Shown: positions 34,332 through 44,274 of the stretch, one piece after another | Numbering within the stretch: the first letter of the stretch is position 1 | Layout: each line of letters opens with the position of its first letter | Source: Longimycelium tulufanense | GTDB taxonomy: Bacteria > Actinomycetota > Actinomycetes > Mycobacteriales > Pseudonocardiaceae | NCBI RefSeq assembly: GCF_014645795.1 | Contig: NZ_BMMK01000009.1 | Coordinates: forward strand, 1-64,000 | Reading direction: 5' to 3' | Length of the DNA stretch: 64,000 nt | Position numbers and translations under genes: made by a program | The notes under the pieces: generated by a model | What the model was told of the DNA's origin: nothing | Seen by the model: only the letters and a program-made list of their open reading frames with translations | Database searches by the model: none

Positions 34332-35927
34332 ATGCATCGTATTCGTGCTGCCCGGAAATTGACCGGGCTCGGCATGGCGACCGCCACCGCGGTCGCCCTC
34401 ACGGTCGGCGCCAGCTTACCCGCGGGTGCCAACGACGGCACCGTGCGGGCCGCCGACGCACCAAGGGCCATCAAGGACAGCTACATCGTGGTGTTCAAGG
34501 ACCGGCTATCCACGCAGGTCCTTGATTCCACTGTCTCCGCACTGGCCGGTAAGCACGGCGGCACGGTGAAACACACCTACCGCAACGCACTCTCCGGTTT
34601 CGCCGCCAAGATGAGCGAGCGGGAGGCCCGGCGGCTGGCCGCCGACCCCCGGGTCGCCTTCGTGGAGCAGGACCAGGAGGTCCACACCATGGACGTGCAG
34701 AACAACCCGCCGTCCTGGGGCCTGGACCGCATCGACCAGCGGAACCTGCCGCTGGACAGCAAGTACGAGTACGCGACCAAGGCCGGGAACGTCAACACGT
34801 ACGTCATCGACACCGGCATCCGCACCACGCACTCCGACTTCGGTGGGCGGGCCAGGCACGGCCGGGACACCGTCGACAACGACAACGACGCAACCGACTG
34901 CCACGGACACGGCACGCACGTGGCCGGCACCGTGGGTGGCGCCGCCCACGGTGTGGCGAAGAGCGTGACGTTGTGGGCCGTCCGGGTGCTCGACTGCCGG
35001 GGCTCCGGCAGCTACTCCGGCGTCATCGCCGGTATTGACTGGGTCACGGCGAACGCCCGGAAGCCGGCCGTGGCGAACATGAGCCTGGGCGGCCCCGCGT
35101 CGTCGGCGGTGGACAACGCGGTGCGGCGGTCGGTTTCCTCCGGGATCACCTACGCGATCGCGGCGGGTAACGGCGACCAGTGGGGCCGGCCGCAGGACGC
35201 CTGCACGGTGTCCCCGGCGCGGACCAAGGAAGCTATAACCGTGACCGCGACCGACCGCAACGATGCCAAGGCGAGCTGGGCGAATTACGGCACGTGTGTG
35301 GACATCGCGGCTCCTGGCGTGGGCATCACTTCGGCGTGGCTCGACAACGACAGTGCGACGAGAACGATCAGTGGCACCTCGATGGCGACGCCGCACGTGG
35401 CCGGGGCCGCGGCACTGGTGCTCGCGGGCAACCCGAGCTACAGCCCGCAGCAGGTGGCCGACGCGCTGGTGGGCGCCGCAACGCCCAACGTGATCTCCAA
35501 CCCTGGCCCTGGCACGCCGAATCTGCTGCTGTACACGGGCAGCGGCGGCGGTGACCCGGGCCCGGGGCCCGGGCCGGGCTGCAAGTTGAAGACGAACGAC
35601 ACCGACGTGGCGATTCCGGACAACGGTGCCGCGGTGAGTAGCTCGATCACCTTTGGCGAGTGCGAGGGCACGGCATCGAACGCGGTGAAGGTCGAGGTGC
35701 ACATCAAGCACACTTACCGGGGTGACCTGGTGATCGACCTCGTGACGCCCAGCGGCGCGGTGAAGAACCTGAAGCAGAACAACGCCTGGGACTCGGCGGA
35801 CGACGTCAACGAGACCTACACGGTCGACGCCTCCGGCGAAACCAAGAACGGCACCTGGCAGCTCCGGGTGCGGGACGTCTACGCCCAGGACACCGGACAC
35901 ATCGACTCCTGGAACCTGACGCCCTGA
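34332..35927 (+). CDS. secreted S8 subtilisin-like protease with P-domain
   Basis: 531 residues. Signal peptide to about residue 33, an inhibitor_I9 propeptide (about 48-120, [11 protein letters not shown] ... [11 protein letters not shown]), then the peptidase S8 domain with Asp160 (VIDTGI), His193 ([11 protein letters not shown]), Asn280 (AAGNGD) and Ser350 ([12 protein letters not shown]). After a Gly/Pro linker ([12 protein letters not shown]) comes a proprotein-convertase P-domain (about 415-531: [49 protein letters not shown]). Related to proteinase K-like enzymes of actinomycetes. Start ATG 34332 follows GAGGGAGCG. Codon bias is slightly less GC3-extreme than that of its ribosomal neighbours. 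Its own strong terminator follows. Confidence 0.95.
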   Translation: MHRIRAARKLTGLGMATATAVALTVGASLPAGANDGTVRAADAPRAIKDSYIVVFKDRLSTQVLDSTVSALAGKHGGTVKHTYRNALSGFAAKMSEREARRLAADPRVAFVEQDQEVHTMDVQNNPPSWGLDRIDQRNLPLDSKYEYATKAGNVNTYVIDTGIRTTHSDFGGRARHGRDTVDNDNDATDCHGHGTHVAGTVGGAAHGVAKSVTLWAVRVLDCRGSGSYSGVIAGIDWVTANARKPAVANMSLGGPASSAVDNAVRRSVSSGITYAIAAGNGDQWGRPQDACTVSPARTKEAITVTATDRNDAKASWANYGTCVDIAAPGVGITSAWLDNDSATRTISGTSMATPHVAGAAALVLAGNPSYSPQQVADALVGAATPNVISNPGPGTPNLLLYTGSGGGDPGPGPGPGCKLKTNDTDVAIPDNGAAVSSSITFGECEGTASNAVKVEVHIKHTYRGDLVIDLVTPSGAVKNLKQNNAWDSADDVNETYTVDASGETKNGTWQLRVRDVYAQDTGHIDSWNLTP

Positions 35928-35940
35928 CGCAACCCTGACG

Positions 35941-35972
35941 ACGTGCCTCTGGGCCACGGCCCAGAGGCACGT
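35941..35972. terminator. bidirectional terminator after the S8 protease
   Basis: Perfect 15-base stem ACGTGCCTCTGGGCC / GGCCCAGAGGCACGT with two bases between the arms, followed by CTTTGT. It lies between converging genes ending at 35927 and 36009. Confidence 0.92.
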
Positions 35973-36008
35973 CTTTGTCACCGTGCGGCTAGCACGTCCG
36001 CTGTGCGG

Positions 36009-36341
36009 CTACGGCTTGATGTAGGTGAGGGCGATGACGAGCACATCCAGCTCGCCCTCGTAGTTGTCGTCCCAGTCGCCGGAGTGGTCGCGGAGCCCGA
36101 ACTCCACGTCGACCTCCACGACCCTGGGCGAATGCGGCGAAATGCGGACGTTCGTAATACGGTGATACAACAGATGGACCGAGTGATCACTGCCGGTGAA
36201 TTCGGCACGGAACCCCCGGACCGCAGCCTCGGCCTCATAAACCGGGTAGTCGAAGTGGAAGTCCAGCGTCGCTTTTCGCGGCCCACCCTTGTAGGTACTG
36301 AACTGCTCCGTGCGTGTCTGAAAACTAACCCCGAGCGCCAT
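36009..36341 (-). CDS. small protein of unknown function, probable beta-sandwich
   Basis: 110 residues, not assigned to a family. Alternating hydrophobic strands are visible (ATLDFHFDYPVYEAEAAVRG, HSVHLLYHRITNVRISP, VVEVDVEFGLRDHSGDWDD, LDVLVIALTYIKP), with many acidic and aromatic residues and no cysteine, suggesting a soluble beta-rich fold, perhaps ligand-binding. There is no signal peptide. Start ATG 36341 is set by GAGGGAGGG just upstream; the longer frame is not coding-like. It converges on the S8 protease across a shared terminator. Confidence 0.72.
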   Translation of the reverse strand: MALGVSFQTRTEQFSTYKGGPRKATLDFHFDYPVYEAEAAVRGFRAEFTGSDHSVHLLYHRITNVRISPHSPRVVEVDVEFGLRDHSGDWDDNYEGELDVLVIALTYIKP

Positions 36342-36690
36342 GGCACCCTCCCTCGTCGGAGTAGCGCGACTTCTGCGGGAACCCCATTTCTGTTCAAATT
36401 CCAGCACCTGGTACCACGCTATCGCCGAAGACCACGGCTGACACCTGCGATTATCGAGGGACCCACGCATATCCCGGCGCTACAGGACGTGATCACCGCT
36501 GGTCAACGACCCACAGTAAGCATCGGGCGTACTTTACTCGTCACGTTTCTTCACACGTTCGCCGCCATGTGTTGACCGGCACCGCTGCTCTGACACAGTG
36601 AAGCCTCCCCCACACACGAAACACATCCCGAAGATGCCGAACAATATCGTGTTGTGGACCATCAATGCTGCACTGAAAGAGAGACCTCCG
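36342..36690. other. intergenic region upstream of the 110-aa gene
   Basis: 349 bases, less GC-rich than most of the window, with no convincing gene. It should contain the promoter for the minus-strand 110-residue gene and the plus-strand methyltransferase unit. No box is assigned. Confidence 0.45.
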
Positions 36691-36945
36691 ATGTCGGACG
36701 GGCATCCTTTCTCGCCCCTTCGGACCAGTACGCAGGAACCAGGAACAAGAAGCGGCGATCTGCCCTCGTCCCAGAAGGTGACCTACCCCCTGAAGGTGAC
36801 GCCGGTGTCCCCATGCTCCGACAACGGGCCCCATGCCGTGGACCCCGAACGTGCGGGGCGCCATACTCCCAGCAGCTATCGTGGCGGTCCGTACGCGGTC
36901 CGTGACCGAGAGGTAGCCCGTCCTGGAGAGAGTGAGGGGCCATGA
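36691..36945 (+). CDS. doubtful small ORF coupled to the methyltransferase
   Basis: An 84-codon frame starts with ATG 36691 after GAAAGAGAG and its TGA overlaps the ATG of the methyltransferase (ATGA), a classic coupling signal. The product is polar, rich in Pro, Ser and Arg, and resembles no family I know. Its third-position base use is much less GC-rich than that of the neighbours, so it may be a decayed gene or a leader ORF that only promotes translation of the next gene. Confidence 0.3.
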   Translation: MSDGHPFSPLRTSTQEPGTRSGDLPSSQKVTYPLKVTPVSPCSDNGPHAVDPERAGRHTPSSYRGGPYAVRDREVARPGESEGP

Positions 36946-37712
36946 CCGACCAACAGTCGAGGTTCGACGGACTCTCCGCGGACTACGACCGGTTCCGTCC
37001 CCGCTATCCGACCGATCTCCTGCAGAAGATCGTCGAGAAGCTGCCCGCGACCGACAACCTGTACGTCATCGACGCCGGAGCGGGCACCGGTATCGCACTC
37101 GAAGGGCTCATCCCGCTCCTCGGCCCGGGCTGCACCTACCAGGCCGTCGATATCTCGACCGACATGGTGGCCGCCGGCCGGAGCAAACTTCCCCAGGTGG
37201 AGTGGCGCCTGGAACCTGTCGAGCCATTCCTGGAAACCGCCCCTGACGTCGACCTGATCACCGCGGCGCAGTCCTTCCAGTGGATGGACCGTCCCGGCTT
37301 TCTCCGCGCGGCGGCGACCTGCCTGAAGCCTGCGGGCGTGCTCGCGGTGCTCCAGAACAACCGGAGCTCCACCGAAAGCCCGTTCCTCGATGCGTACGAG
37401 ACGCTCCTCGAGGAGTACAGCCCGGGCTACACCCGTGACTACCGGGACTTCGACTACGCCGCGGAACTCACTGACGCCTTCGCTCCCTCGGCAGGCACGG
37501 TGGAGGTCGTCCGGACCACGTGGTCGCGAATCATGACGCCGAGCGACTTCATCGGCATGGCGCGCTCATCCACCCAGGTCCAGCGGGCCATCTCCACCCA
37601 CGGCGCCACGTTCCTCGACCGGCTCACCGCCCTCACCCGGGACGCCGCCAGCGACGGCACCCTGACGATCCCCTACCGGAGCGAGCTCTTTCTCGCACAG
37701 GTTGCGGCCTAG
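36942..37712 (+). CDS. class I SAM-dependent methyltransferase
   Basis: 256 residues. The SAM-binding motif I is YVIDAGAGTGIALEGL (about 42-57), with the acidic strand end YQAVDISTDMVAAGR (motif II) and DVDLITAAQSFQWMDRPGF (motif IV), as in the Methyltransf_11/25 group near the UbiE and trans-aconitate methyltransferases. N-terminal FDGLSADYDRFRPRYP is typical. The substrate is unknown. Start ATG 36942 follows GAGGGG. It converges with truA, 32 bases between the stops. Confidence 0.88.
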   Translation: MTDQQSRFDGLSADYDRFRPRYPTDLLQKIVEKLPATDNLYVIDAGAGTGIALEGLIPLLGPGCTYQAVDISTDMVAAGRSKLPQVEWRLEPVEPFLETAPDVDLITAAQSFQWMDRPGFLRAAATCLKPAGVLAVLQNNRSSTESPFLDAYETLLEEYSPGYTRDYRDFDYAAELTDAFAPSAGTVEVVRTTWSRIMTPSDFIGMARSSTQVQRAISTHGATFLDRLTALTRDAASDGTLTIPYRSELFLAQVAA

Positions 37713-37744
37713 CGCGGCGGGCCAAGGCTCGGACGGGCCTTCGC

Positions 37745-38617
37745 TCAGGCGTGCGGCGGGACCCGCAGCCGTCGCGTCGCCGTGGCCCGCGCGGCCAGTT
37801 CCTCGTCCGGCGGATAGTCCACGCCCACGAGCGTCAGGCCGTGGGCCGGCGCAACAGTCACCGAGTTCGCGCGCTCGGTCGTGGTGAGCAACGACGCCGG
37901 CCAGTCCACGGGACGCCGCCCCTCCCCCACCGCGAGCAACGCGCCCACGAGGCTGCGCACCATGGAGTGGCAGAACGCGTCGGCCGACACGAAAGCCGTC
38001 AGATAGTGCCCGTCGCGTACCCACTCCAGCCGCTGCAGCTCCCGCACGGTCGTCGCACCGTCACGCTGCTTACAGAAGGCGACAAAGTCGTGTTCGCCGA
38101 GCAGTCGGGCGGCGGCATCGTTCGTCGCAGTCAGGTCGACCGGACGCGGCCACCCCACAACGTCCTTGCGCCGCAGGGGATCCACACCCCACGGCGCATC
38201 ACACACGCGGTACTCGTAGTGCCGGCGCAGAGCGGAGAACCGGGCGTCGAAGCCCTCCGGCGCGAACCGCACCGAGTAGATGCGCACATCCTCGGGCAGC
38301 AAGCGGTTCAGCCGTCGCGCCAGATGGTCCACAACGGACTCCGGAGAAAGCGTCCCGTCGCCCGTGTCCCGGCCGCGCTGGGGAAGCGTGCTCGGCAGGT
38401 CAGCATGCACCACCTGCCCCGTGGCATGCACGCCCGCATCGGTGCGGCCGGCCACCGTCAGCGCGACCTCGACCCGCAGCAGCCGGGCCAGTGCCGCCTC
38501 CAACTCGCCCTGCACCGTCCGTCGGCCGGGCTGCCTGGCCCAACCGGAGAAGTCCGTGCCGTCGTAGCCGAGATCGAGCCGGATCCGGCGGAGCGCCCCG
38601 TCCGGTGCAGGGTGCAT
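37745..38617 (-). CDS. truA: tRNA pseudouridine(38-40) synthase
   Basis: 290 residues. Converts uridines 38-40 of the tRNA anticodon arm to pseudouridine. Begins with the family strand [20 protein letters not shown]; the catalytic Asp60 is in [39 protein letters not shown] and [13 protein letters not shown] mark the second half. There is no frameshift. Start ATG 38617 overlaps the region of the rplQ terminator hairpin, so truA may depend on partial read-through or a promoter inside rplQ. It follows rplQ as in M. tuberculosis (Rv3455c after Rv3456c). Confidence 0.96.
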   Translation of the reverse strand: MHPAPDGALRRIRLDLGYDGTDFSGWARQPGRRTVQGELEAALARLLRVEVALTVAGRTDAGVHATGQVVHADLPSTLPQRGRDTGDGTLSPESVVDHLARRLNRLLPEDVRIYSVRFAPEGFDARFSALRRHYEYRVCDAPWGVDPLRRKDVVGWPRPVDLTATNDAAARLLGEHDFVAFCKQRDGATTVRELQRLEWVRDGHYLTAFVSADAFCHSMVRSLVGALLAVGEGRRPVDWPASLLTTTERANSVTVAPAHGLTLVGVDYPPDEELAARATATRRLRVPPHA

Positions 38618-38621
38618 GCCA

Positions 38622-38658
38622 ACGAGCCCGCCACCCCCGGTCGGGGTGGCGGGCTCGT
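38622..38658 (-). terminator. terminator after rplQ
   Basis: Perfect 16-base stem ACGAGCCCGCCACCCC / GGGGTGGCGGGCTCGT with a five-base loop, 21 bases beyond the rplQ stop and directly before the truA start. It is the strongest hairpin in the ribosomal block. Confidence 0.92.
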
Positions 38659-38679
38659 CGTACGGTCCCGGGCGAGTCG

Positions 38680-39222
38680 TCAGGACTCGTCCTTCTTCTC
38701 GCCGGTCTCGTCGGCCTTGGCCGCCGCCGGCTGCTCGGCCTCGGGCTGCTCCGCCGCATCCTCGGCGGCCTCCTCGGCCTTCGCGGTCTCGGCCGGCTTG
38801 GCCTCGGCCTTGGCGTCCTTGGCGAACTTGGTGCCGCGCGCCTTCTCCGCCTCGGCGGTCGCGGTCTTCTCCTGCACCAGCTCGATGACCGCCATCTTGG
38901 CGTTGTCGCCCTTACGCGGCATCGTCTTCGTGATGCGGGTGTAGCCGCCGTTGCGCTCCGCGAAGTGCGGCCCGATCTCCGCGAACAGCTTGTGCAGCAC
39001 ATCCTTGTCGCGGATGATCCGCAGCACCTGGCGACGGTTGTGCAGGTCGCCCCGCTTCGCCTTGCTGATCAGCCGCTCGGCGAGCGGGCGAAGCCGGCGC
39101 GCCTTCGCCTCGGTCGTCTGGATCTTGCCGTGCTCGAACAGAGACGTGGCCAGGTTGGCCAGCATCATCCGCTCGTGGGCGGGCGACCCGCCGAGACGGC
39201 GGCCCTTGGTGGGCTTGGGCAT
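38680..39222 (-). CDS. rplQ: 50S ribosomal protein L17 with long acidic tail
   Basis: 180 residues. The L17 core (residues 1-118: [58 protein letters not shown]) is followed by about 60 residues of Ala, Glu and Lys, ending [10 protein letters not shown]. Such tails occur in actinobacterial L17 and are probably disordered. It is the last gene of the rpoA operon, 56 bases after rpoA. Confidence 0.97.
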   Translation of the reverse strand: MPKPTKGRRLGGSPAHERMMLANLATSLFEHGKIQTTEAKARRLRPLAERLISKAKRGDLHNRRQVLRIIRDKDVLHKLFAEIGPHFAERNGGYTRITKTMPRKGDNAKMAVIELVQEKTATAEAEKARGTKFAKDAKAEAKPAETAKAEEAAEDAAEQPEAEQPAAAKADETGEKKDES

Positions 39223-39278
39223 CGGTTGCTCCTCTTACACTCCTGGAGGCCCCGTGTGACCGGCGAGGCGGCCACGCG

Positions 39279-40340
39279 TCAGAGCTGCTCCGTCTCCGCG
39301 TAGTCGTGACCGTCGTCGTTGCCGTGGTCGGTGGTGCCGCTGGCCGGCGCCGACCAGCCCTCCGTCGGGTACTCGGAGGCGGCCGCGGTCGGGTCGAACC
39401 CGGGCGGGCTGTCCTTGAGCGCCAGGCCCAGGCCGGCCAGCTTCATCTTGACCTCGTCGATCGACTTCGCGCCGAAGTTGCGGATGTCCAGCAGGTCGGC
39501 CTCGCTGCGCGAGACCAGCTCGCCGACGGTGTGGATGCCCTCCCGCTTGAGGCAGTTGTAGGAGCGCACCGTCAGGTCGAGGTCCTCGATCGGCATGGCG
39601 AACGCGGCGATGGTGTCCGCCTCGGCCGGCGACGGGCCGATCTCGATGCCCTCGGCGTCCACGTTCAGCTCGCGCGCCAGGCCGAACAGCTCGACCAGGG
39701 TCTTGCCGGCCGAGGCCAGCGCGTCCCGCGGCGTGATCGAGGGCTTGGTCTCCACGTCGAGGATCAGCTTGTCGAAGTCGGTCCGCTGCTCGACACGGGT
39801 CGCCTCGACCTTGTAGGTCACCTTCAGCACCGGCGAGTAGATCGAGTCCACCGGGACCCGGCCGATCTCGGCGCCCGCCTGCTTGTTCTGCACGGCGGGG
39901 ACGTAGCCGCGGCCGCGCTCGACGACGAGCTCGATCTCCAGCTTGCCCTTCGCGTTCAGGCTCGCGATGTGCAGGTCCGGGTTGTGCACGGTGACGCCGG
40001 CCGGCGGCACGATGTCGCCGGCGGTGACCTCTCCCGGGCCCTGCTTGCGCAGGTACATGGTCACCGGCTCGTCCTCCTCGGAGCTGACCACGAGCTCCTT
40101 GAGGTTGAGGATGATGTCGGTGACGTCCTCCTTGACCCCCGGCACGGTGGTGAACTCGTGCAGCACGCCGTCGATGCGGATGCTGGTCACGGCCGCGCCC
40201 GGGATGGAGGACAGCAGCGTACGCCGCAGCGAGTTACCGAGCGTGTAACCGAAGCCCGGCTCGAGCGGCTCGATGACGAACCGGGAGCGGGTCTCGTTGA
40301 CCGGCTCCTCGGTCAGCGTGGGTCGCTGGGAGATCAGCAC
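39279..40340 (-). CDS. rpoA: RNA polymerase alpha subunit
   Basis: 353 residues. The N-terminal dimerisation domain (about 1-230) includes [20 protein letters not shown] and [17 protein letters not shown]. After a linker, the C-terminal domain (about 245-320) carries [20 protein letters not shown] and [16 protein letters not shown], which contacts UP-element DNA and activators. The tail is acidic ([13 protein letters not shown]). It lies between rpsD and rplQ, the conserved alpha-operon order. Confidence 0.98.
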   Translation of the reverse strand: MLISQRPTLTEEPVNETRSRFVIEPLEPGFGYTLGNSLRRTLLSSIPGAAVTSIRIDGVLHEFTTVPGVKEDVTDIILNLKELVVSSEEDEPVTMYLRKQGPGEVTAGDIVPPAGVTVHNPDLHIASLNAKGKLEIELVVERGRGYVPAVQNKQAGAEIGRVPVDSIYSPVLKVTYKVEATRVEQRTDFDKLILDVETKPSITPRDALASAGKTLVELFGLARELNVDAEGIEIGPSPAEADTIAAFAMPIEDLDLTVRSYNCLKREGIHTVGELVSRSEADLLDIRNFGAKSIDEVKMKLAGLGLALKDSPPGFDPTAAASEYPTEGWSAPASGTTDHGNDDGHDYAETEQL

Positions 40341-40467
40341 TGTCTTCTTCCTTTCCTACCGGCGCCCGCCATATGACGCCGACGGATGGCGGCGGGAGGA
40401 GCCGGGAACGCGTCCCGGCGACTCCCGCGGGGCGACGGCACACCCTTCGTGCCGTGCCGACCCGGCG

Positions 40468-40502
40468 CCGGGGGAGGCGGGCCGGACGGCCGCCTCCCCC
40501 GG
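40468..40502 (-). terminator. hairpin between rpsD and rpoA
   Basis: Perfect 13-base stem CCGGGGGAGGCGG / CCGCCTCCCCCGG in the 168-base rpsD-rpoA gap, a few bases after the rpsD stop. It may partly end transcription so that rpoA has its own promoter, or act as an RNA stabiliser. Confidence 0.6.
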
Positions 40503-40508
40503 GTCGGG

Positions 40509-41114
40509 TCACTTCGAGTAGAGCTCGACGATGAGCTGCTCCTGGACCGGCACGTCGATCTGCGCGCGCTCCGGGAGCTGGTGCACCAGGATGCGCAGGT
40601 TCGACGGCACGACCTGCAGCCAGGCCGGAACCGGCCGCTCGCCCAGCGCCTCCTTGGCCGCCACGAACGGCAGCGTCTTCAGCGACTTGGGCTTGACGTC
40701 GATGAGGTCGTACTGCGACACCCGGTAGCTGGGGATGTTCACCTTCTGCCCGTTGACCAGGAAGTGGCCGTGGCTGACCAGCTGTCGGGCCTGCCGGCGG
40801 GTACGGGCCAGGCCGGCGCGGTAGACCACGTTGTCCAGCCGGGTCTCCAGGATCCGCAGCAGGTTCTCACCGGTCTTGCCGGGGCGGCGCACCGCCTCCT
40901 CGTAGTACCGGCGGAACTGCCGCTCCAGGACGCCGTAGGTGAAGCGGGCCTTCTGCTTCTCCTGCTTCTGCAGCAGGTACTCGCTCTCCTTGGTCCGCGC
41001 GCGGCCGTGCTGGCCCGGCGGGTAGGGGCGACGCTCGAAGGCCTGGTCGCCGCCGACCAGGTCGACCTTGAGCCGGCGGGACTTGCGGGTGATGGGTCCG
41101 GTGTAACGAGCCAT
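40509..41114 (-). CDS. rpsD: 30S ribosomal protein S4
   Basis: 201 residues. Binds 16S rRNA early in 30S assembly. The S4 RNA-binding domain is visible as [20 protein letters not shown] and [20 protein letters not shown]. The N-terminal region has no CxxC zinc knuckle, so it is the zinc-independent form. Start ATG 41114; 23 bases downstream of rpsK. Confidence 0.98.
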   Translation of the reverse strand: MARYTGPITRKSRRLKVDLVGGDQAFERRPYPPGQHGRARTKESEYLLQKQEKQKARFTYGVLERQFRRYYEEAVRRPGKTGENLLRILETRLDNVVYRAGLARTRRQARQLVSHGHFLVNGQKVNIPSYRVSQYDLIDVKPKSLKTLPFVAAKEALGERPVPAWLQVVPSNLRILVHQLPERAQIDVPVQEQLIVELYSK

Positions 41115-41137
41115 TGGTAGCTACTCCTCCCCGCGCC

Positions 41138-41545
41138 TCAGACCCGGCGCCGCTTCGGCGGCCGGCAGCCGTTGTGCGGCTGCGGGGTCACGTCCTGGAT
41201 GGTGCCGACCTCGAGGCCGGCGGCCTGCAGCGAGCGGATCGCGGTCTCGCGACCCGAGCCGGGGCCCTTGACGAACACGTCGACCTTGCGCATGCCGTGC
41301 TCGGCGGCCTTGCGCGCGGCGTTCTCGGCGGCCATCTGCGCGGCGAACGGGGTGGACTTGCGGGAGCCCTTGAACCCGACGTGGCCGGCGGAGGCCCAGG
41401 AGATCACGTTCCCGGTCGGGTCCGTGATGGACACGATGGTGTTGTTGAACGTGCTCTTGATGTGGGCGTGGCCGTGCGTGACGTTCTTCTTCTCCTTGCG
41501 CCGGACCTTCTTGACGCCGGCACCGGAGCGAGACTTCGGTGGCAT
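41138..41545 (-). CDS. rpsK: 30S ribosomal protein S11
   Basis: 135 residues. Platform protein near the mRNA exit. Motifs [37 protein letters not shown] and the C-terminal [16 protein letters not shown] are all family hallmarks. The N-terminus is basic ([20 protein letters not shown]). It follows rpsM by 29 bases. Confidence 0.98.
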   Translation of the reverse strand: MPPKSRSGAGVKKVRRKEKKNVTHGHAHIKSTFNNTIVSITDPTGNVISWASAGHVGFKGSRKSTPFAAQMAAENAARKAAEHGMRKVDVFVKGPGSGRETAIRSLQAAGLEVGTIQDVTPQPHNGCRPPKRRRV

Positions 41546-41574
41546 ATCTGCGGTGCTCTCCTAAGCCTGCGGGG

Positions 41575-41955
41575 CTACTTCTTCCCGGCCTTCTTCTTGC
41601 CGGCGACGGTCTTCTTCGGGCCCTTGCGGGTGCGGGCGTTGGTCTTCGTCCGCTGGCCACGCACCGGGAGCCCGCGGCGCCACCGCAGGCCCTGGTAGCA
41701 CCCGATCTCGATCTTCCGGCGGATGTCGGCCTGGACCTCGCGGCGGAGGTCACCCTCAACCTTGTAGTTGTTCTCGATGAAGTCACGCAGCTTGGTGACG
41801 TCGTCGTCGGTCAGGTCCCTGGCGCGCAGGTCCGGGTTGATACCGGTGGCGGTCAGGATCTCCTTGGACCGGGTCTTGCCGATCCCGAAGATGTAGGTCA
41901 GCGCGATCTCCATCCGCTTCTCGCGGGGGAGGTCGACGCCGGAAACCCGTGCCAT
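41575..41955 (-). CDS. rpsM: 30S ribosomal protein S13
   Basis: 126 residues. Subunit-bridge and tRNA-contacting protein. Start [20 protein letters not shown] at ATG 41955; helix-two-turn-helix [20 protein letters not shown]-terminal [20 protein letters not shown] and a Lys-rich tail. Longer upstream frame is non-coding. Confidence 0.98.
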   Translation of the reverse strand: MARVSGVDLPREKRMEIALTYIFGIGKTRSKEILTATGINPDLRARDLTDDDVTKLRDFIENNYKVEGDLRREVQADIRRKIEIGCYQGLRWRRGLPVRGQRTKTNARTRKGPKKTVAGKKKAGKK

Positions 41956-42078
41956 GTGGCGCGTTCTCCTTCTTCTGCCTGCTCCAGGTCTGCTCCCCGC
42001 CCGCCCCGGGAGCGGCGCGCCTGCCGTACCGACTCCTGGTCGGTGTCCCGGGCCCCGGCCTGGAGACCGGGGGTTGGT

Positions 42079-42096
42079 CGGGCCCTGGCGGGCCCG
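42079..42096 (-). terminator. weak hairpin in the rpmJ-rpsM gap
   Basis: CGGGCCC-TGGC-GGGCCCG, a seven-base stem in a 209-base gap between rpmJ and rpsM; a second small hairpin (ACCGAC/GTCGGT) lies nearby at about 42026-42042. The long gap and hairpins suggest an internal control point. Confidence 0.35.
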
Positions 42097-42164
42097 GTAG
42101 GTGCGGGGAGGTCTTGTCACATTGCAGCGTCCTGGTGAAGACCCCGACGCGGCAAGGCCGGTGA

Positions 42165-42278
42165 TCAGCCCTGGCGCTGCTTGTGGCGCAGGTTCTCGCA
42201 GATCACCATGACCCGGCCGTGCCGCCGGATCACCTTGCACTTGTCGCAGATCTTCTTGACGCTCGGCTGGACCTTCAC
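42165..42278 (-). CDS. rpmJ: 50S ribosomal protein L36
   Basis: 37 residues, too short for routine ORF calling. GTG start at 42278 after AGGAGA; the protein begins [20 protein letters not shown] and ends [11 protein letters not shown]. Cys11, Cys14, Cys27 and His32 give the zinc-binding (C+) form. It lies between infA and rpsM, the standard order. Confidence 0.96.
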   Translation of the reverse strand: MKVQPSVKKICDKCKVIRRHGRVMVICENLRHKQRQG

Positions 42279-42342
42279 GGTCGTGATCTCCTGCTGGGCC
42301 GCGTGCCCGGGCCGGGCCCGGGCACCAAGAACGTCACTGCGG

Positions 42343-42564
42343 TCACTTGTAGCGGTAGACGATGCGGCCGCGAGACAGGTCGTAGGGCGAGAGCTCCACG
42401 ACTACCCGGTCCTCCGGCAGGATGCGGATGTAGTGCTGCCGCATCTTGCCGCTGATGTGTGCGAGGACCTTGTGTCCGTTCTCCAACTCGACGCGGAACA
42501 TCGCGTTGGGTAGCGGCTCGATCACGCGGCCCTCGACCTCGATGGCCCCGTCCTTCTTGCCCAT
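42343..42564 (-). CDS. infA: translation initiation factor IF-1
   Basis: 73 residues. S1/OB-fold protein that occupies the ribosomal A site during initiation. [40 protein letters not shown] and [15 protein letters not shown] are nearly invariant. Start ATG 42564 follows GGAGG closely. It is the first gene of the infA-rpmJ-rpsM-rpsK-rpsD unit. Confidence 0.98.
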   Translation of the reverse strand: MGKKDGAIEVEGRVIEPLPNAMFRVELENGHKVLAHISGKMRQHYIRILPEDRVVVELSPYDLSRGRIVYRYK

Positions 42565-42721
42565 GTCCTCCGCGTTTCGTGACGGTGCGAGTAGGGTCAC
42601 ACCCGACCCCACCGGGGGCGGGGCAGAGTGGTGGGCGCACGCCGCTCCGGCTCCGGAAACGTCACGAGATGCGGGTGCAACGCGCACGACGGAACCGGCG
42701 CAGGGTACGCGCCGACAAGCC

Positions 42722-42751
42722 AGTGTAGGCACAGCTCGCCCCGGCCACCAA
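42722..42751 (-). promoter_or_regulatory. candidate infA promoter
   Basis: On the minus strand TTGGTG (42746-42751), 18-base spacer, TACACT (42722-42727), giving a leader of about 150 bases before infA. It lies in the 330-base gap between the DUF1707 gene and infA, which otherwise shows no gene. Confidence 0.4.
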
Positions 42752-42894
42752 ATCGGCCCCCACCCCGACCAGCGATGGACTTTCGTCACGGAACGTAATC
42801 GGCGGGGCAATCGGTGGCCTCGGGCGGGGAGCCGCCGGGTGGCCGCGCGGCCCGACGCGGCGCTCTGCTGCCGGGCGAGCTCGGCTTAACGGCG

Positions 42895-43326
42895 TTACGG
42901 AAGAGGGCGGGGCCCTTCCGGGCCGCGTTTCCGGCCGATCCCGATCCCCCACAGCACCGCGAGGACCGCGCCCGGTGGCCCGGCCACCCACACCCACCAG
43001 GGGTGGACCCACTCGACCGTGATCCCGACCAGGACCCAGATGGTCAGGTTCACCGCGCTCAGCGCCGCCCAGATGATGGCCAGGACCTTCATCGCGGTGC
43101 GGCCGGGGTTGCGGGCCGGCCGCCGGTCCCGCCACGCCGCGGGCAGGTCGGCGAGCAGCCGGTTCAGCTCGCGCCGGGTCCGGGCGGCCCATGCCACGCG
43201 GGTCCGGTCGTCGAACTCGGCCAGGTCGATCAGGCCCGCCTCGTGTGCCTGCCGCAGCGTGTCCTGCATCGCCTTCCGGTCGGCGTCGGAGACGCGCTGG
43301 TCGTCCGGGTGCACCAGGTCACTCAC
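42895..43326 (-). CDS. DUF1707 and 2TM domain membrane protein
   Basis: 143 residues. Residues 1-60 form the DUF1707 (SHOCT-like) domain: RVSDADRKAMQDTLRQAHEA, GLIDLAEFDDRTRVAWAART and ELNRLLADLP. Two hydrophobic helices follow (about 79-101, 108-128), with a basic C-terminus. Function is unknown; such proteins are widespread in actinobacteria. It is placed between map and infA, same strand, with 140 bases from map, and its stop is TAA, rare in this window. Confidence 0.85.
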   Translation of the reverse strand: MSDLVHPDDQRVSDADRKAMQDTLRQAHEAGLIDLAEFDDRTRVAWAARTRRELNRLLADLPAAWRDRRPARNPGRTAMKVLAIIWAALSAVNLTIWVLVGITVEWVHPWWVWVAGPPGAVLAVLWGIGIGRKRGPEGPRPLP

Positions 43327-43466
43327 CCGGGTGATCCTGCCAGGTCAGGTGCCCAACCGGAGACCGAACGACAGAACCGGCCACCGAGGCCGACCAAGAC
43401 CACGCGCATGTTCGCCGGCCCCTGGCCGGACGGCCCAGCGCCCAGCGACCCGGGAGCTGGCCGGGC

Positions 43467-44264
43467 TCAGTCCTCTTCGGGGGCCGTGAGCACCCAGGGC
43501 CCGTCCTCGGTGACGGCCACGCTGTGCTCCCAGTGGGCCGCGCGGGAGCCGTCGACCGTGACCACCGTCCACTCGTCGTCCAGCTCCTGGGTCTCCGGCG
43601 AGCCCAGGGTCAGCATCGGCTCGATGGCGATCGCCATCCCCACCCGCAGCTTGGGACCCCGGCCCGGCTTGCCGTAGTTGGGCAGGAACGGCTCCATGTG
43701 CATCCGGCTGCCGATCCCGTGCCCGCCGTACTCCTGCACGATCCCGTACTCGATGCCGTCCCGCTCCGCCGCGGCGTGCACCGCCGTCTCGATGGCGTGC
43801 GAGATGTCGGTCAGCCGACCGCCCGCTCGCACCGCCGCGATCCCGGCCAGCATGGACTCCCGGGTCGCCGCGGACAGCTTGCGGTCGCCCGCGCCGACCT
43901 CGCCCACCGCCAGCGTCACCGCCGAGTCGCCGTGCCAGTCGTCCAGGATCGCCCCGCAGTCCACCGACAGCAGGTCACCCTCGGCGAGCACCTGCGCCCG
44001 GCTGGGGATGCCGTGCACGATCTGCTCGTTCACCGAGGCGCAGATGGAGGCCGGGAAGCCCTGGTAGCCCTGGAACGAGGGCACCGCACCGGCGTCCCGG
44101 ATGGTCTGTTCGGCCAGCTCGTCCAGCTCGCCGGTGCTCACCCCGGGCTTGGCGTGCTCGGCCACCGCCGCCAGCGCCCGCGCCACCACCAGGCCGGCGG
44201 CCCGCATGGCCGCCAGCTCACCGGCGCTCTTGAGCTCGATACCGCGTCCGCGTCGCAACACCAC
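43467..44264 (-). CDS. map: methionine aminopeptidase type I
   Basis: 265 residues. Removes the initiator Met from new proteins. The five metal ligands are visible: Asp in LSVDCGAI, Asp in WHGDSAV, His in [11 protein letters not shown], Glu in AIEPML and Glu in WEHSVAV; the substrate-site His is in QIVHGIPS. No N-terminal SH3-binding extension. Start ATG 44264, 10 bases after adk. Confidence 0.97.
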   Translation of the reverse strand: MVLRRGRGIELKSAGELAAMRAAGLVVARALAAVAEHAKPGVSTGELDELAEQTIRDAGAVPSFQGYQGFPASICASVNEQIVHGIPSRAQVLAEGDLLSVDCGAILDDWHGDSAVTLAVGEVGAGDRKLSAATRESMLAGIAAVRAGGRLTDISHAIETAVHAAAERDGIEYGIVQEYGGHGIGSRMHMEPFLPNYGKPGRGPKLRVGMAIAIEPMLTLGSPETQELDDEWTVVTVDGSRAAHWEHSVAVTEDGPWVLTAPEED

Positions 44265-44274
44265 GAGCCCCGGC

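Noticed and set aside
42028-42096. Riboswitch or S13/S4-type leader in the rpmJ-rpsM gap
   Set aside because: Only short GC stems are present and no conserved ligand or protein-binding motif could be recognised.
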